From assembly GCF_008312935.1 (NCBI RefSeq), contig NZ_VSZO01000043.1, forward strand, positions 1 through 64,000: a stretch of DNA of 64,000 bases, in the 5' to 3' direction. The stretch comes from Roseiconus lacunae (GTDB taxonomy: Bacteria; Planctomycetota; Planctomycetia; Pirellulales; Pirellulaceae). This document shows, piece by piece, positions 26,833 through 34,734 of this stretch. The notes beneath the pieces were generated by a model that saw only the letters and a program-made list of their open reading frames with translations, ran no database searches and was not told the origin of the DNA. Position numbers and translations under genes: made by a program. Each line of letters opens with the position of its first letter. The first letter of the stretch is position 1.

Positions 26833-27231
26833 TTACTTGTTGTCGCCGGCGGGGGCGGGAGCCGCAGCGGCGGGCGCTTGCTGTTGAGCCAAGCCGGGGC
26901 GAACTCGTTTGTTAATGTCGGTTTCCAAAACGCCGAACACAGCTTCGTGACGGGCGATCGACATTTGCAATGCGGCCAGCAAACGCTTCGCGGTGTAGAA
27001 GTTAACGATGATTCGCTGCTTGACTTCGATCGGCTCTTTGGGCACACCGATCGGTTGTGGGTTCAGGCCAAAGTCAACAATCAGTTCTTCGGGTGAACCG
27101 GTGACGCGGCAGAAGTTTGCGTAAGCAGCCAAGGCGTTGTCGTCGTTCACTTGAACCTGAACCGGTTGTTGCGTTTGAGCTTGTTCAGCCGGAGGTGCAG
27201 CAGCGTCAGGTTTCTTTGCTTCATCAGCCAT
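26833..27231 (-). CDS. DUF3467 family protein
   Basis: A 132-residue protein from the ATG at 27231 (MADEAKKPD); a longer frame from 27312 reads through improbable sequence. The core AAYANFCRVTGSPEELIVDFGLNPQP and the following RIIVNFYTAKRLLAALQMSIARHEAVFG match DUF3467, a small family of unknown function common in bacteria and archaea. The N-terminus is Ala/Pro/Gln-rich and the C-terminus is an Ala/Pro tail, so the fold sits between two flexible ends. It has no signal peptide. It ends at a strong terminator and is probably well expressed as a single unit. Confidence 0.85.
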   Translation of the reverse strand: MADEAKKPDAAAPPAEQAQTQQPVQVQVNDDNALAAYANFCRVTGSPEELIVDFGLNPQPIGVPKEPIEVKQRIIVNFYTAKRLLAALQMSIARHEAVFGVLETDINKRVRPGLAQQQAPAAAAPAPAGDNK

Positions 27232-27518
27232 CGATGAAAAATCTCCACAAAGGGTTAGGGTCGCGACCGTGATCCAACGACTGGGCAGATCGCTAAAACA
27301 GGGGAAAGTCAAACTTGCGTTCGGTCTTCCGGTCGATGATCAGGCTCGCTGAAAGGTCGACGCGTCGCATCGTACCGCCAGCAGGTGATCTGGAAAACCG
27401 CCGCCGTGTATTTCGTTCAGGTCAGCAGTTAAATAGGTTCAAGATGCGATAACTAGGAAAAACACGAAGCTAAGTAACGGAATGGGATGGGGCTGGTGAC
27501 TTAAGTTGTGCCACCGGT

Positions 27519-29765
27519 CTAAAACTCAAAATTGAATGTTTTCGCAATGATGCGCCAAAGCCTTCGACCGAGCGACATGTTCTCGACATGAACTTTCGCA
27601 CTACCGCGATAGCCCGGCCGAAGTGGTAAATCGGTATGCGGATCGATCTGCAGTGGCACACGTGCCTGGTAGGTCACGCTTCGCGGTTTAACCTGTCCGG
27701 TGGCGGGATCGATTTCGGTTTGCAGGTCACTTCCGGTTTGGCTTGACATTGACGTCGACGTGTTCCGCAGCGGTTCTCGAGCCATCTCACCGACCGAACC
27801 TGAAAACGTGTCCAAGCGACGTGAGTCAAGTTTCATGTCGACCGCTTGGCCGACACTGACCAATTGAACGTCACCTTGGTCGATCGCCAAGATTGCTTCG
27901 AAGTCATCGGCGTTTCCGATCTCGCAAAGCAAATCCTCTGCACTGACTGTTGCACCTCGATTGCGCTTTTCAAGCGGCGATCCGGACCACATCGGTAATT
28001 GTCCCGATTCGGCGCCTTGCAGCGGTTTTCGTGGTGGTGGGATTACGATGCCACTGATCGGCGCAACCACGGTCAGTCGATCAAGTTCGACTTGTGTTTT
28101 GCGTTTAAGTTCCCGGACGGCCTGCAACATTTTTTCTTGCGTTTCGATCTGTGCGGCCAGGGATCGGTCACTGATTCGTCGCTGGTTGAGCTTTTCCAGA
28201 GTGGTTTCGGCGACCGCTTCCTCGATCTGCAGGTCTTGCATCCGCATTTCCAAATCGGGGTTCTTCAAGACCGCGATCGTCTGGCCCGCTTCGATGGGCT
28301 GGCCGGGTTCGACGGTGCTGACGATTTGGCCAGAACTGCCAGCGTAGACACGTCCGGCTTCGCTGGGACGAATTTCGAATGCCGCATCGATATGGTGTGG
28401 CAATGGGATGTAACACACGGCCGCAATGACCGTCGAAACGACGGCCAGCGTGACCATCACGTTGAATCGTTTCACTTTCGAGAGTCTCCCGGGGGTTCGA
28501 CAGAATTTCCAAGTTTGGATCACCGGTTGGGCAACCAGCCCGGCAAAACCGACCACCGCAACGGCTCGCCCGATGACCTCCAAACCATACGGCTCGAGGA
28601 CTTTGATCACGAACCAGCAGATCGAAAACACGACCACCCAGCGATAGATCACGCTGGCGATCGTAAACATCGCAAACCAAAGTCGGCCGCGGGTGGGCAA
28701 AAACGGGTCGTCTTGTAGTTCCAATCCCAAACAAGTTTTCTGGAACCAACGCTTCAGGACTTCGGTGCTTTTTTGACGGAGGTTGGGGATCTCCAACATG
28801 TCCATCAATATGTAGTAACCGTCGAAACGAAGCAGCGGGTTCCCGTTGACCAGGACCGTGCTGACGACATTCAAGAACATCATGTTCAGGCAAAGGTCAT
28901 TGACCGTCGTTCCCGATTCGGTAAAGAACCAAACGAACGCAGCCAGCGATGCCAAGATCATTTCGACATAGATCCCGCCGGCACCGATCCAGACCCGTTT
29001 CCATTTGTTCGGCAACATCCACGAGTCGGACACGTTGCAGTACAAGCATGGCGTAAAGACCAACAGCATGAATCCGATCTCGTGACATTCGCCTCCGAAC
29101 TTTTTACAGCTCAGGCCGTGCCCGAATTCGTGTAGTACTTTGACGATCGCCATCGTCGCCGCCAGGATGATCCAGCGGTCGGCGGCAAAAAACTGTTGGA
29201 ATGTTGGCAGGCGCGAGTACACCGTTTCGTACTGGGTTGCTAACAGCAACGACGCACAACCGAGCAACCCCAAGAAGAAAAACAACGCCGGGACCGTGAA
29301 GATCCAGCCCAACCAAGGCAGGATCGTGTTGAGGATCTTTTCGGGGTCGAATCCACGAAAGCGAAGCGCGAACACGTTGGCCAATTTGCCAAGCGTTTCC
29401 TTGTTGCGTTTCTTGCGTCCGCGGTGACGCAGTGCTTTTCCCTGGCCGGGTGAGTTGCTGATCACGAGACCGCTGCGGTGCAGCATTCCGATGAACTGCT
29501 GCAGGTCACCGAAGGTAATCTTTTGCGGCGCGAAACGCTGTTCGAAACCTTCCTTAATCTGTTGCAGACTGACATGCCCATCGAGCATGTTCAGGATGAA
29601 GTACTCCTCGTCATGAAAACGAAAGTACTGCAGCCCCACAGGTTCTTTTAGGACCCAGTACCCCGTGCCCTGATAGCGGTGCCGACTGGAAACTAAGTCC
29701 GGTCGTTTGCGCACCGTCAGCGGACGTGAGGAGCTGCTGACAAGAGATTCGGCGAGTGTGGCCAT
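27519..29765 (-). CDS. PqqD-like / M50 metallopeptidase / HlyD fusion membrane protein
   Basis: A 748-residue fusion. Residues ~18-105 resemble a PqqD-like winged-helix domain, a peptide-recognition fold. A site-2-protease-like membrane core follows: zinc motif HEFGH at 212-216, third ligand region NPLLRFDG at 309-316, and several helices between about 150 and 445. The C-terminal ~290 residues are a HlyD-type adaptor with a biotinyl-lipoyl-like segment (SGQIVSTVEPGQPIEAGQTI), a coiled coil and a barrel. Similar architecture occurs in bacteriocin and RiPP export loci. It is the last gene of a three-gene set and 78 bp from the HlyD gene upstream. It ends in an aromatic FNFEF tail. Confidence 0.85.
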   Translation of the reverse strand: MATLAESLVSSSSRPLTVRKRPDLVSSRHRYQGTGYWVLKEPVGLQYFRFHDEEYFILNMLDGHVSLQQIKEGFEQRFAPQKITFGDLQQFIGMLHRSGLVISNSPGQGKALRHRGRKKRNKETLGKLANVFALRFRGFDPEKILNTILPWLGWIFTVPALFFFLGLLGCASLLLATQYETVYSRLPTFQQFFAADRWIILAATMAIVKVLHEFGHGLSCKKFGGECHEIGFMLLVFTPCLYCNVSDSWMLPNKWKRVWIGAGGIYVEMILASLAAFVWFFTESGTTVNDLCLNMMFLNVVSTVLVNGNPLLRFDGYYILMDMLEIPNLRQKSTEVLKRWFQKTCLGLELQDDPFLPTRGRLWFAMFTIASVIYRWVVVFSICWFVIKVLEPYGLEVIGRAVAVVGFAGLVAQPVIQTWKFCRTPGRLSKVKRFNVMVTLAVVSTVIAAVCYIPLPHHIDAAFEIRPSEAGRVYAGSSGQIVSTVEPGQPIEAGQTIAVLKNPDLEMRMQDLQIEEAVAETTLEKLNQRRISDRSLAAQIETQEKMLQAVRELKRKTQVELDRLTVVAPISGIVIPPPRKPLQGAESGQLPMWSGSPLEKRNRGATVSAEDLLCEIGNADDFEAILAIDQGDVQLVSVGQAVDMKLDSRRLDTFSGSVGEMAREPLRNTSTSMSSQTGSDLQTEIDPATGQVKPRSVTYQARVPLQIDPHTDLPLRPGYRGSAKVHVENMSLGRRLWRIIAKTFNFEF

Positions 29766-29843
29766 GAAGGGACGTTAGGGAAAGATCAGGTCAGATTTGT
29801 CGACCGGCTGGGCGAGCCAAAATGTTCGGGGCGCCGGTACGAA

Positions 29844-30833
29844 TCAGGGTGTGACGGAGACGTACATGACGGCTTCCATCCCCGGTTTGATCAGCCAATC
29901 GTTGCCTGATTTTCGATTTTTGATCTTGGCCCAAATACGGTGAGCTTGTTTGAGGTCCAGTTCGGTACTGATGTAATCGAGCGTCGCGTCAAACTCTTCG
30001 GTGACGGGCGCGTCATCGGTTCCGCCGACCGTGATATAGATTTTGACGGCTTGACCACGGCGAATTTCACGGCCATAGCTCAACGCGTCGACCGCTCCTT
30101 CGACTCGCAGTTCATCCATCTGGACGACTTCGACAATTGGGCTGCCTCGTTGGACCCATTCGCCAAGCTGGGCAAATCGATTTTCGACGAAGGCGTCAAA
30201 GTCGGCTCGGATTGTTCGCATTTGGATTTCATGATTGGCCAATTCGGTCTCGGCTTGCTTGACCATGTATTCCGCCATCGCCGATTTTTCGTTCAGTTCG
30301 GCGAGTTCGATCCGCAGTTGGGCACGGTCGGCTTCGGCTTGCTTTTTTCGCATCTCCCAAAACGGCGCGGCGCTTTGGTCGAACAATTCTTCGTAGGCCT
30401 TAGCCTCGGCCCGGGCGATTTTTTCGGTCGCGATCGCGTCGCGGTAATTGATGTGATCCTGAGCTTTGATCTTCGCGACGACTTCTTCACGTCGCTTTAG
30501 TTCCAGCGTCAGTTCGGCTTGTTTGGTGTCAACGAGTCCGATGATGTCGCCCTTCTTGATCAATTGGCCTTCTTCGACATTTAACTCGGTCAACTGCCCG
30601 TCGGCTTTCGAGGGCAGCTTGGTTTTGTAGTTGAACTGCACAATACAGCCACCGATGCGAATTCCGTCCGGCGCTGCGGATGAGCGACTTGCCGAACCGG
30701 CAGCGTTTGGCGACGGCAGTTGACCTGGGATTTGAAACCCACCGGTTTGGGCCGTCGTCGTCGAAGCCATGAAGACAAGCCCGCACAAGCTTCCGAAGAC
30801 GATGCCGCGGATCGAGGCGTGTTGATGGTGCAT
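29844..30833 (-). CDS. HlyD/RND-type periplasmic adaptor protein
   Basis: A 329-residue protein from the ATG at 30833, which begins a signal peptide (GIVFGSLCGLVFMASTTTAQ); a longer frame from 30935 overlaps the upstream gene. It has a lipoyl-like half motif (KLPSKADGQLTELNVEEGQLIKKGDIIGLVD), a long coiled coil (about residues 100-215, rich in Glu, Lys, Ala), the second half motif (IRADFDAFVENRFAQLGEWVQRGSPIVEVV) and a beta-barrel domain. Such adaptors bridge an inner-membrane transporter and the outer membrane. No transporter ATPase or RND pump is in the window; its partners are the flanking GAF-HlyD and M50-HlyD proteins. Confidence 0.85.
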   Translation of the reverse strand: MHHQHASIRGIVFGSLCGLVFMASTTTAQTGGFQIPGQLPSPNAAGSASRSSAAPDGIRIGGCIVQFNYKTKLPSKADGQLTELNVEEGQLIKKGDIIGLVDTKQAELTLELKRREEVVAKIKAQDHINYRDAIATEKIARAEAKAYEELFDQSAAPFWEMRKKQAEADRAQLRIELAELNEKSAMAEYMVKQAETELANHEIQMRTIRADFDAFVENRFAQLGEWVQRGSPIVEVVQMDELRVEGAVDALSYGREIRRGQAVKIYITVGGTDDAPVTEEFDATLDYISTELDLKQAHRIWAKIKNRKSGNDWLIKPGMEAVMYVSVTP

Positions 30834-30910
30834 GGAATTGATCGGCGTTGGGGAAATGTGTGTTGAGGAACGTTCGGGGCGTTTCGATCGGCGATGGTGA
30901 ACCACCACGC

Positions 30911-32971
30911 CTAGAAGAAGAACTTGCAGAGCCATTCCCAGATTTCATGGAAGAACACAAAGCCACTGGCCCGTCTTCCGCAATGGATTTTTGCTAAGAC
31001 TGACGAACCCGGCGGAGGTGCCATCTTCTGTAGCGATTCGGCACTCGGAATGGCTTCCATTTCGATCACCGCACCATGCTCGTCATGAGCTTCCGCTCGC
31101 GGCGAGATATTTTCGATCGGCAGCGTCGCTTCCAACGGATCCATCGTCGGATCCAGTTGCATAATGTAGGTCACCTTTAGCTCGTCACTGATATTCTCTT
31201 GTTTGATGAACTGATCGAGATGGCCTTCGCGTTTTTCAGGAAGTTGGATCTTTAGCTCGTACGGCTGATCCAGGTCGGCGACTTCGAGCAGCACTTGGCC
31301 GGTCATGATCGGGCGGCTTCGCAGCGTGTTTTCGACATCGAAGGTGGTGATCACGCCGTTGATCGGCGATCGAACTTCCAGTTCTTCACGACGCTTCATC
31401 TGTAGCTCAAGCTTCTTGCCGAGCGATTCGAGCTTCGTTCGTAGTTCGCCTTCTTGACCTTGCAAAGCCAGTAAGTCAGCGCGATCGATCTCACGACGAC
31501 TGATCCGTTGCTGTCCGATCACCTTGGCAAGTTCGGCACTGGTCGTGCTGATTTGACCTTGCAAATCTTCCAGCTGAATGTCGATGTCTGGGTTGCGAAG
31601 CTGCACCAATAACTGGCCTTCCTCGACGACATCGTTTCGCTTGACCAGGACATCGACCACTTCGCCGTCAACGCTGGCAAAGATTTGACGGCGAACGGTC
31701 GGTTCAAGCGTCCCTTCGGCGGAAAGGTTGAAGTCCTTTTGGATGAACGTCAGGCCTAACGCGACGATCAATACCAAGCCGACCACGGCCAGCGTTTTCG
31801 GCAGCGTTCGGGCTCGCAGGATCCAAGTCGCTCGGCCGAGCGAACGCCACACCGGCATCATGAATAGATTGCTGTGCGATTGCGAGTTCGCGATCGCCCG
31901 CGTGCCGTGCTCGTAGACCAAGTCGCATCGTTGACGAAAGATTTCTCGCGGAATGTCGGTTTCGATTTGTTCGACGATGAGTGCGCCGATGACTTCACCG
32001 CGGTGGGCGTTGTCACGATCGATCTCGCCGGCGGCACCGGTGTCCTCTTCGGCACCCAGCTTTCGCATCGGTTCACGCAGCGGCAGGACCGCGATGTTAC
32101 GCCCGTACGATTGGTCGACGTAATCCTCAAGAGCTTCTTCGATCTGCGGCGGTAAATCCTCAGTCGCCCCGTCGTGATAGAGCGGTTCACCGGCCGCGCA
32201 AACACGGGTGGCAAGGTTGTTAAGAGCGGCGACGATGTTGGATCGATTTTCGATCGTATCTTGCCCGCTGATCGACTCGACTTTGCATTTACGGCCTTTC
32301 TTGATCGCGACGCTCACACGGTCGCATCCGATCAAACGCCGCCCTTCGTTGGCGACGACATAGGCAGTTTCTTTAAGGTCCAGCGACTCGTGGGCGGCAC
32401 GGGCGAACGAGTCGGCTTGTTGCCACAACGTTTGCCGGTCACCGAGCGATCGCAGTTTTTGACTTCGCAGCCACTCGGCCGCCAGCGAGCACATCTGTTC
32501 GAGAAAACGCAGGTAACCTCGCTGGGTTTCCGGTGCGGTATCGGGCCGCTGAAAAACCTCGATCAAACCATCATTGTGCCCGTCATGAGTGAGCGCCCCG
32601 AGTACCAGCAGGTATCGCGTCGGGTTGCCCTGGGCGTCGCCGTCGGTCGTCCCACTGTACGGCGGGACGAGCAACGATTGCCCCGCGTTGGCGACGCGGC
32701 TGATCAATCGCGAGTGACGGACTGAATCTTCGGTGTCTTCAACCAAGATCGCCGGTTCGGCGTTGATTTGGTACTGAAGCTTGAGCTGCTTGTCGTCGTC
32801 GAGCAACCAAATCGCGCCGCCTGCGGCTGCAAGCGCGGTGATGATTCGGCTTAGAAGTTCGGGGTAGAACTCCTCCGCTGTCGCGCCGCTTTTGGCGAGC
32901 GCCGCAATCTCATTGACCAGCCCGCGAATCTGCGCCTTGGTCTCTTCAACCGTTTGCTGATTGACCGACAT
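30911..32971 (-). CDS. GAF-domain and HlyD adaptor fusion membrane protein
   Basis: A 686-residue fusion protein. The N-terminal ~350 residues look like two GAF sensory domains (about 15-165 and 185-345), with ELLSRIITALAAAGGAIWLLDD and YVVANEGRRLIGCDRVSVAI as the characteristic parts. A membrane helix follows at about residues 390-410 (LAVVGLVLIVALGLTFI). The C-terminal part is an HlyD-like adaptor: FASVDGEVVDVLVKRNDVVEEGQLL, a coiled coil, and VRSPINGVITTF. It ends in an aromatic-rich WLCKFFF tail. The GAF part would be cytoplasmic and may sense a small molecule. First gene of the set; divergent from the gene at 33189. Confidence 0.85.
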   Translation of the reverse strand: MSVNQQTVEETKAQIRGLVNEIAALAKSGATAEEFYPELLSRIITALAAAGGAIWLLDDDKQLKLQYQINAEPAILVEDTEDSVRHSRLISRVANAGQSLLVPPYSGTTDGDAQGNPTRYLLVLGALTHDGHNDGLIEVFQRPDTAPETQRGYLRFLEQMCSLAAEWLRSQKLRSLGDRQTLWQQADSFARAAHESLDLKETAYVVANEGRRLIGCDRVSVAIKKGRKCKVESISGQDTIENRSNIVAALNNLATRVCAAGEPLYHDGATEDLPPQIEEALEDYVDQSYGRNIAVLPLREPMRKLGAEEDTGAAGEIDRDNAHRGEVIGALIVEQIETDIPREIFRQRCDLVYEHGTRAIANSQSHSNLFMMPVWRSLGRATWILRARTLPKTLAVVGLVLIVALGLTFIQKDFNLSAEGTLEPTVRRQIFASVDGEVVDVLVKRNDVVEEGQLLVQLRNPDIDIQLEDLQGQISTTSAELAKVIGQQRISRREIDRADLLALQGQEGELRTKLESLGKKLELQMKRREELEVRSPINGVITTFDVENTLRSRPIMTGQVLLEVADLDQPYELKIQLPEKREGHLDQFIKQENISDELKVTYIMQLDPTMDPLEATLPIENISPRAEAHDEHGAVIEMEAIPSAESLQKMAPPPGSSVLAKIHCGRRASGFVFFHEIWEWLCKFFF

Positions 32972-33124
32972 CGATTTGACGTAGAACTCCGAGGAAATGA
33001 ATCAGTGACGTAGCTCACAAGACTACGTCCAGAATTAGGCGGTCGGGCGACAGTAGTAAATTCGGTCCCAGGAATCCATGTTGACCTAGAAGTCCCCGCT
33101 CGATTGTCCGCCTGCCCGCTCGGT

Positions 33125-33174
33125 GTATACCGGTTTTGGCGATTCAACCTCGACATCGTATACACTTTGTATAT
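33125..33174. promoter_or_regulatory. Three GTATAC-like boxes in a divergent promoter region
   Basis: GTATAC at 33125-33130, GTATAC at 33158-33163 and GTATAT at 33169-33174. The spacings are 33 bp and 11 bp, close to whole helical turns, so a regulator could bind on one face. Box 2 and box 3 also form a tatac-acttt-gtata dyad. They lie 15 bp upstream of the ATG at 33189 and ~150 bp upstream of the GAF-HlyD operon. GTATAC palindromes are typical of some GntR-family operators; the regulator is unknown. Confidence 0.4.
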
Positions 33175-33188
33175 GATTGTCCACAGAC

Positions 33189-33716
33189 ATGGAACGAGAC
33201 AGCCCCCCACCGAGCCGATCCACGACCGTCGGAGAAGAACCCGCACCGCCGGTGCAAGCGTCTTCACCGGACCCGGAAGTCATTGCAACACAGCAGGTTG
33301 CGGAAAATTCAGCGGTCGCCGACAGCGGCGGTGACGGTCCCCCGGTCCAGGCCGTTGCACCGGAGTTGATTTTGGGGGATTTGAAGCGGCAGATGAATCG
33401 GCTTCAGCGAGAAATCCGGCTCACCATTCAGGCACAGTTAGGTCAGATGGCCGGTCGATCGTTAGGATCAATCGAAGCAAATCGGGAACTTGTTCGATCG
33501 ATTCAAGAAATGCTTGATGCGCATGGTTTACGGGTTCGGTGCACCCAGTGCGGTCAGCCGGCAATTTTGCGCGTGTCCCCCCGGTCGGGTGCGAGCGCCG
33601 GCGTGTTCGTGTTTGACCATACCGTTGGCGGCCGGCGAACGTTTCATGGCGGCCGCGTCGTCATGCCGGAGATCCGTTTAGTTGCCAAGCCGCCGCGGAA
33701 GTCCCGGTCGGCGTAG
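33189..33716 (+). CDS. Hypothetical protein with a CxxC motif
   Basis: A 175-residue protein from ATG 33189; a TTG at 33177 is also in frame. The first ~58 residues are a low-complexity Pro/Ser/Ala/Glu tail. Residues ~60-115 look like an amphipathic helix or coiled coil (LKRQMNRLQREIRLTIQAQL). CTQCGQPAILR at 118-128 looks like half of a zinc ribbon, and HTVGGRRTFHGG downstream might supply histidine ligands. The end is basic (PPRKSRSA). No family recognised. It diverges from the GAF-HlyD operon and shares its regulatory region, so it may be functionally linked. Confidence 0.6.
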   Translation: MERDSPPPSRSTTVGEEPAPPVQASSPDPEVIATQQVAENSAVADSGGDGPPVQAVAPELILGDLKRQMNRLQREIRLTIQAQLGQMAGRSLGSIEANRELVRSIQEMLDAHGLRVRCTQCGQPAILRVSPRSGASAGVFVFDHTVGGRRTFHGGRVVMPEIRLVAKPPRKSRSA

Positions 33717-34122
33717 TGTCTTTCTGAAACGTGGACGCGTTGAGCAGCGGCCGCATGCGGTGTTGGTTTCGGCAGCACAGGCTCTGTACGAAAACGTTCG
33801 ACCGATGGCTTCGGCAAACTCTTTTCACAAGACAACCTTTTCCGCACTGATAGACGATTTCGTCGACCGAACGGTATGATGCCCGGCCGCGGGTTGGTGA
33901 GAACTAGCCGCAGCGAGCGTTTCGTCAGCATTTGAAATCGGGATTAGGATTCGCTGATTGGCGTTAGCCGCGGTTTCTGTGAAATAGCCGGGGCAAGCAA
34001 GACTCGGTGCGAACGCCCGTTGGCTTGTGAGCTGGTCTTAAATATTTAATTCAGGCGGAGCACTAGCGCTGCGGTTTAGATCGGCGACGTGCTTTCAGCC
34101 TTCCTCCTTGAACTTACTACCA
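33717..34122. other. Intergenic stretch with repeat-like palindromic segments
   Basis: No convincing gene. The stretch contains ttagccgcgg...gccgggg (33964-33993) and ctagcgctgcggttt (34063-34077), which resemble the palindrome at 10254-10296. The rest shows nothing recognisable. It includes the promoter region of the DinB-like gene. Confidence 0.5.
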
Positions 34123-34674
34123 ATGACTGAATCCAACGACGCCTCGATCACGCTTCCCAGCCCATCGACCGCGATGGATATTTTGGTGGGGGCGATCGAG
34201 CAAATCAAATTTGCGCGAGACTATACCTTGCAGTTGCTCGACAGCACGTCGCTCGATGACTGGTTCCGGATCCCCGATGGTTTGCCGACCAATATCGCTT
34301 GGCAAGTCGGTCACTTGACCGTCAGCCAATACGGCTTGCTGATGTTTCGGATTCGTGGCCGGCAGCCGAGTGACCTCGAATTGATCCCTGGCAAATTTCG
34401 CAAGGCGTATGGGCGTGGCACGACACCGAGCGATGACCGGTCGCGGCAGCCGACCCCCGACGAACTACTTGAACGCTTCAATCGCGTCTTCGTTGACGCA
34501 CTCGGCGAGCTTGATTCGGTCGACTCGGACGTGCTTCTTGAACCTTGCGAGATGCCGTATGCCGGCTATCCGATCAAGTTAGGAGCGATCATGTTTTGTC
34601 CCTTGCATGAACACATTCACGCCGGCCAAATCGGTCTCGTCCGCCGCTCGCTCGGTCTCGATCCGGTACGCTAA
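34123..34674 (+). CDS. DinB-like superfamily protein
   Basis: A 183-residue protein from the ATG at 34123 (an upstream frame from 34108 is also open). It has the DinB/YfiT four-helix bundle pattern: a helix with AIEQIKFARDYTLQLLD, then NIAWQVGHLTVSQYG with the first histidine ligand, and HEHIHAGQIGLVRRSLG with the further histidines that would bind a divalent metal. Family members are thiol transferases or damage-inducible proteins of unknown role; bacillithiol S-transferases belong here. A link with the BshB1-like gene 23 kb away is possible but unproven. It ends 4 bp before a strong hairpin shared with the convergent pseudopilin operon. Confidence 0.8.
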   Translation: MTESNDASITLPSPSTAMDILVGAIEQIKFARDYTLQLLDSTSLDDWFRIPDGLPTNIAWQVGHLTVSQYGLLMFRIRGRQPSDLELIPGKFRKAYGRGTTPSDDRSRQPTPDELLERFNRVFVDALGELDSVDSDVLLEPCEMPYAGYPIKLGAIMFCPLHEHIHAGQIGLVRRSLGLDPVR

Positions 34675-34678
34675 CTGG

Positions 34679-34734
34679 AAAAGGGGTCAGGACTCAATAT
34701 GCGGCTGCTCCGGTATTGAGTCCTGACCCCTTTT
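34679..34734. terminator. Perfect 21-bp inverted repeat, likely bidirectional terminator
   Basis: Arms 34679-34699 and 34714-34734 are perfectly complementary (aaaaggggtcagg... on the left), with a 14-nt loop. The A-rich start and T-rich end give a T run in both directions, so it can terminate both the DinB gene (stop at 34674) and the convergent prepilin operon, whose final stop codon (34733-34735) overlaps the right arm. The ggggtcagg arm sequence resembles hairpins associated with REP-type (RAYT) elements in other bacteria; this is from memory and needs checking. Confidence 0.85.

Noticed and set aside
28168-28893. 241-codon minus-strand frame within the M50-HlyD gene
   Set aside because: It is in another frame of a confident gene, rich in Arg and Pro, with no domain.
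33849-34110. Possible CRISPR-like short repeats
   Set aside because: The similar segments are irregularly spaced and palindromic, with no array and no cas genes in the window.
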